Below are positions 14,536-24,827 of a DNA stretch of 27,140 nt, piece after piece (position 1 is the stretch's first letter; every line of letters starts with the position of its first letter). Location: positions 1-27,140 of the forward strand of contig JAVBPD010000128.1 of assembly GCA_031549885.1 (NCBI GenBank). Direction: 5' to 3'. The notes beneath the pieces are model-generated. The model saw only the letters and a program-made list of their open reading frames with translations. It made no database searches and was not told where the DNA came from. The position numbers and the translations under genes are program-made. The DNA comes from WQUF01 sp031549885. Its GTDB lineage: Bacteria; Bacillota; Clostridia; Clostridiales; Clostridiaceae.

Positions 14536-16080
14536 TTGAGTGAAATTATTTTAGAAATGCAAAATATAACCAAAGTATTTCCAGGTGTTAAAGCTTTAGA
14601 TAATGTAAATTTAAAGGTTGAAAAAGGTGAAATACATGCAATTGTTGGAGAAAATGGTGCAGGAAAGTCTACCCTTATGAACATTTTAAGCGGAATTTAT
14701 CCTTATGGAACTTATTCTGGAAATATTATTTATGAAGGGTCAGAATGTATATTTAAAGTAATTAAAGATAGTGAAAAAAAAGGAATAGTTATTATCCATC
14801 AGGAGCTTGCTCTTGTACCTTATTTAACAATTGGTGAAAACATGTTCATGGGAAATGAGAGAGGCAGTAAATTATCCATTGATTGGGATGAAACTTATGC
14901 TAAAGCAGATGAACTTTTAAATACTGTTGGACTTTATGAATCATCTCGTACTCTTATTAAAGATATAGGAGTTGGAAAACAGCAATTAGTTGAAATTGCA
15001 AAAGCGCTTGCTAAAAATGTAAAGCTTTTAATTTTAGATGAGCCTACAGCTTCTTTAAATGAAACTGATTCTAAAAAACTTTTAGATCTTCTTCTACAGT
15101 TTAAGAAAAATGGTTTAACTTCAATACTTATATCTCACAAATTAAATGAAATTTCTTATGTTGCTGATAAAATAACAATATTGCGAGATGGAGCAACTAT
15201 TGAAACGCTTGATAAAAATGTTGATAAAATATCAGAAGAGCGAATCATTAAAGGAATGGTAGGGCGTGAACTTAAGAATAGATTTCCAAAACGTGAAAAT
15301 GTTAAAATTGGTGATGTAAGCATGGAAGTTTCTAATTGGAATGTATATCATCCTATTTTTGCTGAAAGAAAGGTAGTAGATAATGTTTCTATAAATGTAA
15401 AAAAGGGTGAGGTCGTTGGCATTTCTGGCCTTATAGGAGCAGGTAGAACTGAACTTGCCATGAGCATTTTTGGGAAGAGCTATGGAACAAGCATTAGTGG
15501 AAATTTAAAAATTAATGGAAAGGAAGCAGCTTTAAATACTGTTCAAGATGCTATAAAAAATAAAATTGCATATATAACTGAGGATAGAAAAGGGAATGGA
15601 CTTATTCTTTCAAATCCAATTAAAACAAATACAACCCTTGCAGCAATGGATAAAACAAGTAACCATGGAATTATAGATAAAGATTTAGAAGTTAAAATAG
15701 CAAATGAATATGTTGAAAGGCTTAAAACAAAATGCTCATCTGTTGAACAAAATATTGGAAATTTATCAGGTGGAAACCAGCAAAAGGTATTATTAGGAAA
15801 GTGGATGTTTACAGAGCCTGAAATCATGATTTTAGATGAGCCAACTAGAGGTATAGATGTTGGGGCAAAATATGAAATATATTGCATTATAAATGAACTT
15901 GTAAAAGAAGGTAAAAGTGTTATCATGATTTCATCAGAGCTTCCAGAAATTTTAGGTATGTGTGATAGAATTTATATCATGAATGAAGGTCGTATTGTAG
16001 GGGAATTAAGCAAATCTGAAGCAAGTCAAGAGACTATAATGGCTAAAATAATACAATCAAGTTCATCAAAAGGGGTGTAA
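14536..16080 (+). CDS. gguA: Sugar ABC transporter ATP-binding protein (GguA/XylG type)
   Basis: A 514-residue double ATPase: domain 1 with GENGAGKSTLMNIL, IGVGKQQLVEIAKAL and LILDEPTASL; domain 2 with the degenerate GLIGAGRTE, LSGGNQQKVLLGKWM and MILDEPTRGIDVGAKYEIY. Start is TTG at 14536, because AAAGGGGG lies 7 nt before it. A start further upstream would fall inside the terminator hairpin. With the ChvE-like protein and the following permease it forms a multiple-monosaccharide importer. Confidence 0.92.
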   Translation: MSEIILEMQNITKVFPGVKALDNVNLKVEKGEIHAIVGENGAGKSTLMNILSGIYPYGTYSGNIIYEGSECIFKVIKDSEKKGIVIIHQELALVPYLTIGENMFMGNERGSKLSIDWDETYAKADELLNTVGLYESSRTLIKDIGVGKQQLVEIAKALAKNVKLLILDEPTASLNETDSKKLLDLLLQFKKNGLTSILISHKLNEISYVADKITILRDGATIETLDKNVDKISEERIIKGMVGRELKNRFPKRENVKIGDVSMEVSNWNVYHPIFAERKVVDNVSINVKKGEVVGISGLIGAGRTELAMSIFGKSYGTSISGNLKINGKEAALNTVQDAIKNKIAYITEDRKGNGLILSNPIKTNTTLAAMDKTSNHGIIDKDLEVKIANEYVERLKTKCSSVEQNIGNLSGGNQQKVLLGKWMFTEPEIMILDEPTRGIDVGAKYEIYCIINELVKEGKSVIMISSELPEILGMCDRIYIMNEGRIVGELSKSEASQETIMAKIIQSSSSKGV

Positions 16081-16082
16081 AT

Positions 16083-17279
16083 ATGTTAAATACGAAAAAT
16101 TCGCTTGAAAAAAACTCATTAATGACAAGTGGTATAGAAATTCTTAAAAAAAATTCTATGCTAATTGCACTTATTGTAATTACTATTTTATTTCAAATAT
16201 CAACAAAAGGTAAACTGCTCGTACCACAAAATGTAACAAACCTCATTGCACAAAATGGATATGTTGTTATTTTAGCTATTGGTATGCTTATGTGTATACT
16301 TACAGGAGGAAATATTGACTTATCTGTTGGTTCAGTAGTTGCTCTTTTAGGAGCTGTTGCTGGAAAATTAATTGTAACATATGGGGTAAATATGTACTTA
16401 GGCATGTTAATATGTATTATAGTTGGAATATTAATAGGAGCGTGGCAAGGATTTTGGATTGCATATATTCGAATTCCTGCGTTTATAGTAACTTTATCAG
16501 GCATGTTATTATGGCGTGGTGTAGCTTTAATAGTACTTGCTGGTTTAACAATATCTCCATTCCCTAAGAATTATCAGTCCTTATTTAATAGTTTTATTCC
16601 AAACTTTTTTGGTGGAAAGTTAAACATAACATGCTTAATTATCGGGTTTATTTTAAGTGCAATATTTATTTTTATTCAAGTTACAAGCAGAAGTACTAAG
16701 ATAAAAAAAGGATACAAAGCAGAAACTTTTACTTCAATGATGGTTAAATGCATATTAATAGTTTGTTTCATAATGGCTGTATCTTATAATTTAGCTAATT
16801 ATCAAGGTGTACCAATTATTTTAGTTATTTTAGGAGTAATTGCTGGAGCATATTCTTATTACACTACTAGAACTGTTCCAGGGCGTTATTTATTTGCCAT
16901 GGGTGGAAATGAAAAAGCTGCAAAGTTAAGCGGTATAAATACCAATAAAGTTTTATTTACTTCTTATGTGAATATGGGTTTTCTATGTGCAATAGCTGCA
17001 CTTGTTTGTATTGCAAGGTTTAATTCTGCAGCGCCAACTGCTGGAACAAACTATGAGCTTGATGCTATTGGTGCTTGTTATATAGGTGGAGCTTCTGCAT
17101 ATGGTGGCACAGGAACTGTAAGTGGAACTGTAATTGGCGCTATTTTTATGGGAGTTTTAAACAACGGTATGTCAATAATGGGAGTTGATTCTAACTATCA
17201 AAGGGCTATAAAGGGTTTAGTTCTTCTTGCTGCTGTGGCATTCGATGTGTTATCAAAGAGAAGAAGCAGATCTATTTAA
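16083..17279 (+). CDS. gguB: Multiple-monosaccharide ABC transporter permease (GguB/XylH type)
   Basis: A 398-residue hydrophobic protein with about ten or more membrane segments. Family motifs are GGNIDLSVGSVVALLGAVAG, RIPAFIVTLSGMLLWRGVAL, MGGNEKAAKLSGINTNKV and GGASAYGGTGTVSGTVIGAIF. Its extra central region (about residues 195-260, KKGYKAETFTSMMVKC) is seen in the longer GguB/XylH permeases and is absent from the shorter permease of the first locus. ATG 16083 is 2 bp after the ATPase stop, with AAGGGGTG overlapping that stop. Confidence 0.92.
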   Translation: MLNTKNSLEKNSLMTSGIEILKKNSMLIALIVITILFQISTKGKLLVPQNVTNLIAQNGYVVILAIGMLMCILTGGNIDLSVGSVVALLGAVAGKLIVTYGVNMYLGMLICIIVGILIGAWQGFWIAYIRIPAFIVTLSGMLLWRGVALIVLAGLTISPFPKNYQSLFNSFIPNFFGGKLNITCLIIGFILSAIFIFIQVTSRSTKIKKGYKAETFTSMMVKCILIVCFIMAVSYNLANYQGVPIILVILGVIAGAYSYYTTRTVPGRYLFAMGGNEKAAKLSGINTNKVLFTSYVNMGFLCAIAALVCIARFNSAAPTAGTNYELDAIGACYIGGASAYGGTGTVSGTVIGAIFMGVLNNGMSIMGVDSNYQRAIKGLVLLAAVAFDVLSKRRSRSI

Positions 17280-17300
17280 ATTTAAATTAAGGGGTATATT

Positions 17301-18827
17301 ATGAATTATTTAATAGGTATAGATATTGGTACCTCAGGTACAAAAACAGTTTTATTTGATACTTATGGGAATTCCATTTCCTCATGTACAAAAGAATATC
17401 CATTATATCAACCACAAAATGGATGGGCAGAGCAAAATCCAGAAGATTGGTGGAACGCTGCTATAGTAACTATAAAGTCTGTTATTAATAAGAGCAACAT
17501 AGATCCTAAGGACATTAAAGGCATTGGACTATCTGGTCAAATGCACGGCCTTGTAATGCTTGATGAAAAAAATCAGGTGCTTAGACCATCTATAATTTGG
17601 TGTGATCAGAGAACTTCTAAAGAATGCAAAGAAATAACAGAGAAAATTGGAGAAAAAAGGTTAATTGAAATAACTGCAAACCCTGCATTAACTGGATTTA
17701 CAGCATCAAAAATATTATGGGTTAGAAATAACGAAGAAGAAATATATAAAAGATGCAAAAAAATTCTTTTACCTAAAGATTATATTAGATTTAAACTTAC
17801 AGGAGAGTACGCAACCGAAGTTTCAGATGCATCTGGCATGCAGCTTTTAGATGTGCCAAATAGAAAATGGTCAAAAGAAGTTTTAGAGAAATTAGATATT
17901 GATGAAAATATGCTTGGAAAAGTGTATGAATCTGTTGAAGTTACAGGAGAAATTAACAGAGAAGCTAGCAGGCTAACTGGACTTAAAGAAGGCACTATTG
18001 TTGTAGGTGGCGCAGGGGATAATGCAGCTGCTGCTATTGGAACTGGTGTATGTGAATCTGGAAAAGCATTTGTAACTCTTGGCACTTCGGGAGTTGTTTA
18101 TGCACACATAGATAATATAGCTATAGATCCAAAAGGTAGAGTTCACACATTTTGTTCAAGTGTAAAAGGTAAGTGGCATGTAATGGGAGTTACTCAAGCT
18201 TGCGGACTTTCTTTAAAGTGGTTTAGAGATAATTTTTGCTTAAGCGAAATTTCTGTAGCAAAACAAATGGGCATAGATCCATATGATTTAATGAATGAAG
18301 AAGCTAAAAAATCTGTTATTGGATCAAATAAGTTAATTTATTTGCCATATTTAATGGGAGAAAGAACTCCACATTTAGATCCTAATTGTAGAGGAGTTTT
18401 CTTTGGATTAAGCGCAGTGCATGAAAAGAAAGATATGATAAGAGCTATTATGGAAGGTGTTACTTTTTCACAAAGGGATAGCATGGATATATTGCGAGAA
18501 ATGAATATATCAGTAAATGACATTGTAGCTTGTGGTGGTGGATCAAGAAGTCCTTTATTTAGAGAAATGCTTTCTAATATTTTAAAATGCTCCATTAAAA
18601 CTGCAGTATCAAATGAAGGCCCAGCCCTTGGAGCTTCACTTCTTTCTTCTGTAGGAGCAGGTATTTATAAATCTGTAGAAGAAGCATGCTCTAATTGTGT
18701 AAGATTCAATGAACCTTTAGAGTTAAATGAAGAAGATTCAAAAAAATATGATGAGTATTATGCAATTTATAAGAGCCTTTATAGCCCACTAAAAGATTCA
18801 TTTTTAAGGCTTCAAGAAATCATTTAA
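17301..18827 (+). CDS. xylB: Xylulokinase
   Basis: A 508-residue FGGY kinase that converts D-xylulose to D-xylulose 5-phosphate with ATP in the cytosol. Evidence: IGIDIGTSGTKTVLFDT at the N-terminus, the xylulokinase motif GLSGQMHGLVML with the substrate-contacting Met-His, IWCDQRT, the catalytic Asp in GGAGDNAAAAIGTG, and YLMGERTPHLDP with CGGGSRSPLFREML in domain 2. Length is typical for XylB. It follows the permease by 21 bp with AAGGGG upstream, so it is co-transcribed with the importer. No xylose isomerase is in the window; it would have to be encoded elsewhere. Confidence 0.92.
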   Translation: MNYLIGIDIGTSGTKTVLFDTYGNSISSCTKEYPLYQPQNGWAEQNPEDWWNAAIVTIKSVINKSNIDPKDIKGIGLSGQMHGLVMLDEKNQVLRPSIIWCDQRTSKECKEITEKIGEKRLIEITANPALTGFTASKILWVRNNEEEIYKRCKKILLPKDYIRFKLTGEYATEVSDASGMQLLDVPNRKWSKEVLEKLDIDENMLGKVYESVEVTGEINREASRLTGLKEGTIVVGGAGDNAAAAIGTGVCESGKAFVTLGTSGVVYAHIDNIAIDPKGRVHTFCSSVKGKWHVMGVTQACGLSLKWFRDNFCLSEISVAKQMGIDPYDLMNEEAKKSVIGSNKLIYLPYLMGERTPHLDPNCRGVFFGLSAVHEKKDMIRAIMEGVTFSQRDSMDILREMNISVNDIVACGGGSRSPLFREMLSNILKCSIKTAVSNEGPALGASLLSSVGAGIYKSVEEACSNCVRFNEPLELNEEDSKKYDEYYAIYKSLYSPLKDSFLRLQEII

Positions 18828-18856
18828 AAATCAAGGTCATATAGGCCTTGATTTTT
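18826..18856. terminator. Bidirectional terminator between xylB and the DegV gene
   Basis: An 11-bp stem (AAAAATCAAGG, 18826-18836, with CCTTGATTTTT, 18846-18856) and a 9-nt loop. A and T runs flank both sides, so it can end transcripts of both convergent genes (xylB stop 18827, DegV stop 18863). Confidence 0.85.
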
Positions 18857-18862
18857 TAAATT

Positions 18863-19753
18863 TTATCTTGAATTATTTATAATAAAATTCCTATCTTTTC
18901 CTAAAAATGACAATACTAAAGTTCCAGGACCTGCGTGAGAACCAATAGTTGTCCCCATTTTAGTTATTATAACATCTTTAACTTTAAACTTTTCTAATAT
19001 GAGAACTTTAAGCGTATTAGCATCTTCTTTGCAATCTGCATGACATATAAATATAGTTTGATTTTCTGGTGATTCAACATATTTTACCATCATTTCAAAT
19101 AAAGAATGGATGGATTTTTTTCTTCCCTTTACTTTGAAAAGAGAGACTAATTTTCCTTCGATATCGACACAAAGAATTGGCTTGATGTTTAAAATACTTC
19201 CTACCACTGCGCTTGTTGATGAAATTCTTCCACCTCTTCTTAAATAATTTAAATCATCTACAGTATAAAAATGGCTTACTCTATTTATATTTTTTTCAAA
19301 AAATGAAACTATCTCTTCTTTATTTTTTCCCTCATTAATCATTTCGTTTGCTATATAAACACAAAGAGCAAATCCAACAGATGCGGATTTAGAATCTATT
19401 ATTGTAATATCGGCATCTTTATATTTTTCTAATATTTCGTTTTTTGCAAAGTTTGCATTGCCAACAGTACCGCTTAGCCCTGAAGATAATCCTATGTATA
19501 AAATAGAATAACCTGCATTGTGGTATTTTTCAAAAATCTCATAAAAATCATGAGAGTTTATCTGAGAAGTCTTAGGAGTTGATCCATTTCTCATAGTATT
19601 AAAAAAGTCTTTATGTGAGAATGATTTACCTAAATCATCTTTAAATTCTTTGTTATCTATCTTAACAAACATTTCAAGGAAATCTATATTATTTTCTTCT
19701 AAAAATGTGTAAGGTAAATCGCAGCCTGAATCTGTAATGAGCTTTATAGCCAT
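18863..19753 (-). CDS. DegV-family fatty-acid-binding protein
   Basis: A 296-residue protein of the DegV/FakB family, which binds a fatty acid and presents it to a kinase (FakA) for acyl-phosphate formation. Seen: KLITDSGCDLP at the N-terminus, TPKTSQI (about residues 59-65), LYIGLSSGLSGT, TIIDSKSASVG, YLRRGGRIS and, near the C-terminus, GTTIGSHAGPGTL with the conserved His. I choose the ATG at 19753; an in-frame GTG three codons earlier overlaps the GAGGTG ribosome site. Monocistronic, cytosolic; no FakA gene is nearby. Confidence 0.9.
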   Translation of the reverse strand: MAIKLITDSGCDLPYTFLEENNIDFLEMFVKIDNKEFKDDLGKSFSHKDFFNTMRNGSTPKTSQINSHDFYEIFEKYHNAGYSILYIGLSSGLSGTVGNANFAKNEILEKYKDADITIIDSKSASVGFALCVYIANEMINEGKNKEEIVSFFEKNINRVSHFYTVDDLNYLRRGGRISSTSAVVGSILNIKPILCVDIEGKLVSLFKVKGRKKSIHSLFEMMVKYVESPENQTIFICHADCKEDANTLKVLILEKFKVKDVIITKMGTTIGSHAGPGTLVLSFLGKDRNFIINNSR

Positions 19754-19892
19754 AATTTTCACCTCGAATTTATTTTGAGAAAAATTTTAAATATCATAAA
19801 ACTTACAAAATGGTTAATTTTTGAGAAATTATTAATATGTATTTAATTTAATTTTAACATATATTACATACTTTAAACAAATTATTTTTACG

Positions 19893-19921
19893 TTGTGGAC
19901 ATAAAAGGTTTATGTTATAAT
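19893..19921 (+). promoter_or_regulatory. Predicted promoter of the topoisomerase operon
   Basis: TATAAT at 19916-19921 with an extended TG (TGTTATAAT) and a weak -35 (TTGTGG, 19893-19898) at 17-bp spacing, 33 bp before the parE-like ATG. Confidence 0.6.
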
Positions 19922-19954
19922 TCATAAGTATTATGAAAGTTTGGAGGTGCACCA

Positions 19955-21919
19955 ATGGATAGCGTAAGAAACGATTTTAGCAGTACATGCTATGATGTAA
20001 ATTCTCTAACCTCTTTAGAAAAATTAGAACCTGTCAGGATGAGACCTGGTATGTATATCGGCACAACTGGTTCTAAAGGGCTGCATCATTGTATATGGGA
20101 AGTGCTTGATAATTCAATAGATGAATTAACAAATGGATTTGGACGTGAAGCTAAAATTATTTTAAATAAGGACGGATCTGCTACAATACAGGATGATGGA
20201 AGGGGCATTCCCATTGGTATTCATCCTATTAAGAAGATTTCTGGAGTGGAAATGGTTTATACTGAGCTTCACACTGGTGGGAAGTTCAATAATGATTTTT
20301 ATAAAACATCAGGTGGACTTCATGGAGTTGGAGCAGCTGTAGTAAACGCTCTTAGCAAATGGGTTGTTGTAGAGGTTCACCAAGATGGTAAAAAATATAG
20401 GCAAAGATTTGAATATGCCTATGATAAAAAATATAAAAGAAATATGCCTGGAGTTCCTGTGACAAAACTTATGGAAATAGGTAAATGTGATGATAGCGGT
20501 ACTACAGTCACATTTTTACCAGATGATGAGGTTTTTTCTAATGTTGAATTTAAATTTGATATTATAGATGAAAGGCTTCAAGAGCTTGCATTTCAAAACA
20601 AAGGCATTAAGCTTATTTTAGTTGACAATAGATTAGATGAGCCTATTGAAAAGGTGTATTATTCTGAAAGAGGGTTGCTTGATTTTATTGATTACTTAAA
20701 TGAATCAAGAGAAGTGCTTCATGCTAAACCGATACAATTTGAAGGCGAAAAAGAGATAAATGGACTGTATGTTTATGGAGAAACTTGTATACAGTTTACA
20801 GATTCCACAACTGAGCATATTTTGAGCTATGTTAATAATATTCCTACAAAAGAAGCAGGCACTCATGAATCTGGTTTTAAAACTGGAATGACTAGAGCCT
20901 TTAAAGAATGGGCAAGAAAACTTAATTTAATTAAAGATAAAGACAAGGAATTTGAAGGTGATGACTTAAGAGAGGGAATGTGTGCCATACTAAAAATAAG
21001 AATCACAAACCCTATATTTGAAGGGCAGACTAAAACTAAGCTTGGAAATACAGAGGCTTTTACTGCTATCAATGAACTTGTCTACACAAAGCTATGCCAG
21101 TGGATAGAAGACAACAAAGATATTGCTACTATGATAATTAACAACGCAATACAAGCTGCTTCAATTAGAGAGAAAATTAAAAAAATAAACGATGCTGAAA
21201 AGAAGAAAGTAGGTAAGGGACTTGCGCCTCTTGCTGGCAAAGTATCGGTATGCACTATGAAAGAACCTTCTATTTGTGAGCTTATTGTTGTTGAAGGGGA
21301 TTCTGCTGGTGGATCTGCAAAACAAGCAAGAGATAGAAGATTTCAAACTATTATGCCTTCTCGTGGAAAGATTATGAACACAGAAAAGCAGAGCATTGAA
21401 AGTGTACTTTCTAGTGAAGAATTAAAGATATTTTCATCTTGCTTAGGCACAGGAATTTTAGATAACTTTAAAGAAGAAGATTTAAAATATCATAAAATAA
21501 TTATTTTAAGCGATGCAGATGTAGATGGTTATCATATTAAAACCCTTTGGATGACTTATATCTTTAGATATATGAGGCCACTTGTTGCAAATGGTCATCT
21601 TTATTTAGCTCAACCTCCTTTATATAAGGTTTATAAAGATGGCAAGAATGGTAAAAATGGTGATATATACGTATATAATGATTTTGATTTGCAAAAGGCA
21701 AAGAGAAAAATAGGTAAGAACTGCCAAATACAGCGATATAAAGGCTTAGGTGAAATGAATCCAGAGCAGCTTTGGGATACAACTATGAATCCAGAAACTA
21801 GGAATTTAATTCAAATCACCATAGAAGATGCAGCAAAAGCTGAAAAAATGGTTTCTCTTTTAATGGGAGATGTAGTGGAACCTAGAAGAAAGTATATGTA
21901 TAAGTATGCAGAATTTTAA
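19955..21919 (+). CDS. parE: Type IIA topoisomerase B subunit (ParE-like, topoisomerase IV)
   Basis: A 654-residue GyrB/ParE protein. The GHKL ATPase domain has VRMRPGMYIGTTG, EVLDNSIDE (general base E49, Mg ligand N53), DDGRGIP (about 80-86) and SGGLHGVGAAVVNALS. The TOPRIM region has VVEGDSAGGSAKQARDRRFQ near 447 and SDADVDGYHIKTL near 519; PLYKVY and QRYKGLGEMNPEQLWDTTM follow. It opens and recloses DNA together with the ParC-like subunit encoded 31 bp downstream. Features such as MPSRGKIMNTEKQ and the A-subunit partner lacking a GyrA box favour topoisomerase IV or a clostridial second type IIA enzyme over gyrase. GGAGGTG precedes the ATG. Confidence 0.85.
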   Translation: MDSVRNDFSSTCYDVNSLTSLEKLEPVRMRPGMYIGTTGSKGLHHCIWEVLDNSIDELTNGFGREAKIILNKDGSATIQDDGRGIPIGIHPIKKISGVEMVYTELHTGGKFNNDFYKTSGGLHGVGAAVVNALSKWVVVEVHQDGKKYRQRFEYAYDKKYKRNMPGVPVTKLMEIGKCDDSGTTVTFLPDDEVFSNVEFKFDIIDERLQELAFQNKGIKLILVDNRLDEPIEKVYYSERGLLDFIDYLNESREVLHAKPIQFEGEKEINGLYVYGETCIQFTDSTTEHILSYVNNIPTKEAGTHESGFKTGMTRAFKEWARKLNLIKDKDKEFEGDDLREGMCAILKIRITNPIFEGQTKTKLGNTEAFTAINELVYTKLCQWIEDNKDIATMIINNAIQAASIREKIKKINDAEKKKVGKGLAPLAGKVSVCTMKEPSICELIVVEGDSAGGSAKQARDRRFQTIMPSRGKIMNTEKQSIESVLSSEELKIFSSCLGTGILDNFKEEDLKYHKIIILSDADVDGYHIKTLWMTYIFRYMRPLVANGHLYLAQPPLYKVYKDGKNGKNGDIYVYNDFDLQKAKRKIGKNCQIQRYKGLGEMNPEQLWDTTMNPETRNLIQITIEDAAKAEKMVSLLMGDVVEPRRKYMYKYAEF

Positions 21920-21950
21920 TGATTAAATAAACACATTTTGGAGGATATAT

Positions 21951-24815
21951 ATGAAAAAAATTCCAAATAACATACCTGTTGATAATAATATTGTTCAAGT
22001 GCCATTTGATGAGGCAATGCCAGATAATTATCTTCCTTATGCTGTTGAAGTAGCAAGAGATAGAGCTCTGCCAGATGTTAGAGATGGATTAAAGCCTGTT
22101 CATAGAAGGATAATATATGGATCCTATCTTTTAAAAGCATTTTATGATAGACCTTATTATAAATCAGCAAGAATAGTGGGAGATGTTTTAGGAAAATTTC
22201 ATCCTCATGGAGATACATCTGTATATGATGCTATGGTTATACTTGCGCAAAATTTTTCAACAAGAATGCCTCTTATAGATGGTCAAGGTAACTGGGGAAG
22301 CGAGGATGGAGATAGTGCGGCAGCTATGAGATATACAGAGGCAAGGCTTACGCAAATATCAATGGAATTAATAAGGGATATTGACAAAGATGTGGTTGAT
22401 ATGGTTGACAATTATTCTTCTACAGAAATAGAGCCAGTGGTGCTTCCATCAAGATATCCAAATCTTTTGGTAAATGGAGCGTTTGGCATAGCTGTAGGAC
22501 TTGCTACAAATATACCACCTCACAATTTAGGTGAAACTATTGATGGTACAATAGCATTTATTGAAAATAAGGATATAACTACAGAAGGTTTAATGAAATA
22601 TATAAAGGCTCCTGATCTACCTACAGGAGGTATAATTATAGGTCAAAAATCCATATTAAACGCTTATGAAGCTGGAGAAGGTAAGGTATGTCAAAGAGCT
22701 AAAGCTGTAATTGAAAAGCTTGAGAATGGAAGATTTGGGATTGTTATAACAGAATTTACATATAGAAAATCTAAGGCTAGGATTTTGCAAACTATATCTG
22801 CTATGACACAAGATAAAAAATCTCAAAAGATATTAGAATCTATTTCTGATATTAGAGATGAATCAGATAGAACAGGCATTAGAGCTGTTATAGAATTTAA
22901 AAAGAGCGTGGATATTGATACATGTCAAAAAGTATTAAAATATTTATATAAAAAGACTGATTTGCAAATAAATATACCTTTTAACATGGTTGCTATAGTA
23001 GATGGCAAACCTAAGACTTTAACTCTTAAAGAAATATTATTCCACTATGTAGAGCATCAAAAGGAAGTTGTTACAAGGAGAACTGCTAAAGAATTAGAAA
23101 TTGCAAAGAGAAGGCATCACATTGTTGAAGGATTTATAAAAGCTATTGAGGTTTTAGATCAGGTCATAAAAACCATTAGAGAAAGCAAATCAAGAAAAGA
23201 TGCATTAGAAAATTTAATGAAAAAATTTGAGTTTACAGAAATACAGGCAAATGCAATTTTAGAATTAATGTTATATAGGTTAACTGGCCTTGAACTTAAA
23301 ATTTTCCAAAAAGAATTTGATGAATTAGTGAAAAAGATAAATAAGCTTGAAAAAATATTAAATGATGAAAGAGAACTTTTAAAAGTCATAAAGAAAGAAC
23401 TTATTGAAATAAAAGAAAAGTATGATAGCCCCAGAAGAACACAAATAATTGAAGAAGAAGAAATTAGCCTTAATAATGAAGATTTTTTTGTAGATGAAGA
23501 TGTTATGGTGACAATGTCAAATGAAGGATATATTAAGAGAGTTCCTTTAAAGTCATACAACAGGAGCAATACAAATGTAGAAGATATTGAATATAGAGAA
23601 GGGGATTATAATAAATTCTTATTTCAGTGCAATACAAAGGACAATGTTATTGTGTTTACTTCAAAAGGAAATATGTATCAAATTAAAGTTAAAGATATAT
23701 CAGAGTTTAAATGGAAGGAAAAAGGGGAAAGGCTTGATGAAATAATAAGAGGAAGTTTAAAAGAAGAGAGCATTGTAGCTGCTTTTTCTATTGAAGATTT
23801 TAACGATTGCAGTGATTTGTACTTTATTACTACATTAGGTATGTTTAAAAAGGTACCTCTTTTGAAATTTTCCACTTCCTATACTAAAATTCAAGGTATT
23901 AAATTAAAAGAAAATGACGAGCTTGTTTGTGTAAAGATTCAAAAAAGAGATAGGGATATTAAATATTTAACTTTAAGAACATCCTTAGGTCTTAAGTTTA
24001 ATGTGGAAGAGCCTGAGCTTGAACCTATGGAAAGAAGCGTTTTAGGGTATGAATTAATTAGAGTATCAGAGTTAAATTCTATAATAGATTTTGAGTTTTC
24101 CCTGGAAAATGATTTTAAAGAATTTAATATTAAGTATGAAGAAGGAAAAATAAAGGTTTTTTCAAATGAATATAAAAATGAATATAAAAATGAAAGCATA
24201 ATAAAAACAAATTCTAATGAGACAATTATATTTTGTGATTCAAATGGTATTATTTATAAACTTCCTTCAGTAATAATACAAAACTCAAGTGAAGTGAGCA
24301 TTGAAAAGCTTCTTTCTATACCTAGTGAAACTTGTATTGTGAACATATTTTCAATTTTAAACTATGATGAGAATATTAATTTAGTATCTGTTACTTCTAA
24401 AGGGTATGTTAAAAGAACATCATTAAGTGACTTTAAAGAATGTGGTTTTAGTGCTATGTTTCATAAATTTAAATTTGATGATGAAAAAATTGTTTCTGTA
24501 TTTTTTTCAAGTGAAGGACAGAGCATGCTAATTATAACAGAAAGAGCTATGGGCATAAAATTTTTAATTGATAGCATTAATACTATGGGCAGGGTTGCTT
24601 CTGGAGTTATTGGAATATCATTAAAAAATGATGATTTGGTAATATTTTCTGACAATGTAAATGATGGAATTAAAGGAAGCATAACTTTAGAAACTAATAA
24701 AAAAAGCAAAAAGAATCTTAAAATTACTGATATTAAATTTCAAAATAGGTCTGGTATTGGAAGCAATTTATTTATGGCTGTGCTTGATGAAAAGATAATA
24801 AAAGTATTAAAATAG
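21951..24815 (+). CDS. parC: Type IIA topoisomerase A subunit (ParC-like, topoisomerase IV)
   Basis: A 954-residue GyrA/ParC protein. The breakage-reunion domain has RALPDVRDGLKPVHRRIIYG, GKFHPHGDTSVYDAMV and AAMRYTEARL, with the DNA-linking Tyr at residue 128. The quinolone-determining positions corresponding to E. coli GyrA S83 and D87 are T89 and D93. A coiled-coil gate lies about 385-500. The C-terminal pinwheel (from about 515, VTMSNEGYIKRVP) contains no QRRGGKG-type GyrA box that I can find, which argues for decatenase (topo IV) rather than gyrase activity. An odd Lys/Asn-rich loop with EYKN twice (24167-24194) interrupts the later blades. It is longer than typical ParC (about 750-820). 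GGAGG precedes the ATG. Confidence 0.85.
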   Translation: MKKIPNNIPVDNNIVQVPFDEAMPDNYLPYAVEVARDRALPDVRDGLKPVHRRIIYGSYLLKAFYDRPYYKSARIVGDVLGKFHPHGDTSVYDAMVILAQNFSTRMPLIDGQGNWGSEDGDSAAAMRYTEARLTQISMELIRDIDKDVVDMVDNYSSTEIEPVVLPSRYPNLLVNGAFGIAVGLATNIPPHNLGETIDGTIAFIENKDITTEGLMKYIKAPDLPTGGIIIGQKSILNAYEAGEGKVCQRAKAVIEKLENGRFGIVITEFTYRKSKARILQTISAMTQDKKSQKILESISDIRDESDRTGIRAVIEFKKSVDIDTCQKVLKYLYKKTDLQINIPFNMVAIVDGKPKTLTLKEILFHYVEHQKEVVTRRTAKELEIAKRRHHIVEGFIKAIEVLDQVIKTIRESKSRKDALENLMKKFEFTEIQANAILELMLYRLTGLELKIFQKEFDELVKKINKLEKILNDERELLKVIKKELIEIKEKYDSPRRTQIIEEEEISLNNEDFFVDEDVMVTMSNEGYIKRVPLKSYNRSNTNVEDIEYREGDYNKFLFQCNTKDNVIVFTSKGNMYQIKVKDISEFKWKEKGERLDEIIRGSLKEESIVAAFSIEDFNDCSDLYFITTLGMFKKVPLLKFSTSYTKIQGIKLKENDELVCVKIQKRDRDIKYLTLRTSLGLKFNVEEPELEPMERSVLGYELIRVSELNSIIDFEFSLENDFKEFNIKYEEGKIKVFSNEYKNEYKNESIIKTNSNETIIFCDSNGIIYKLPSVIIQNSSEVSIEKLLSIPSETCIVNIFSILNYDENINLVSVTSKGYVKRTSLSDFKECGFSAMFHKFKFDDEKIVSVFFSSEGQSMLIITERAMGIKFLIDSINTMGRVASGVIGISLKNDDLVIFSDNVNDGIKGSITLETNKKSKKNLKITDIKFQNRSGIGSNLFMAVLDEKIIKVLK

Positions 24816-24827
24816 TACTAAAAATTA

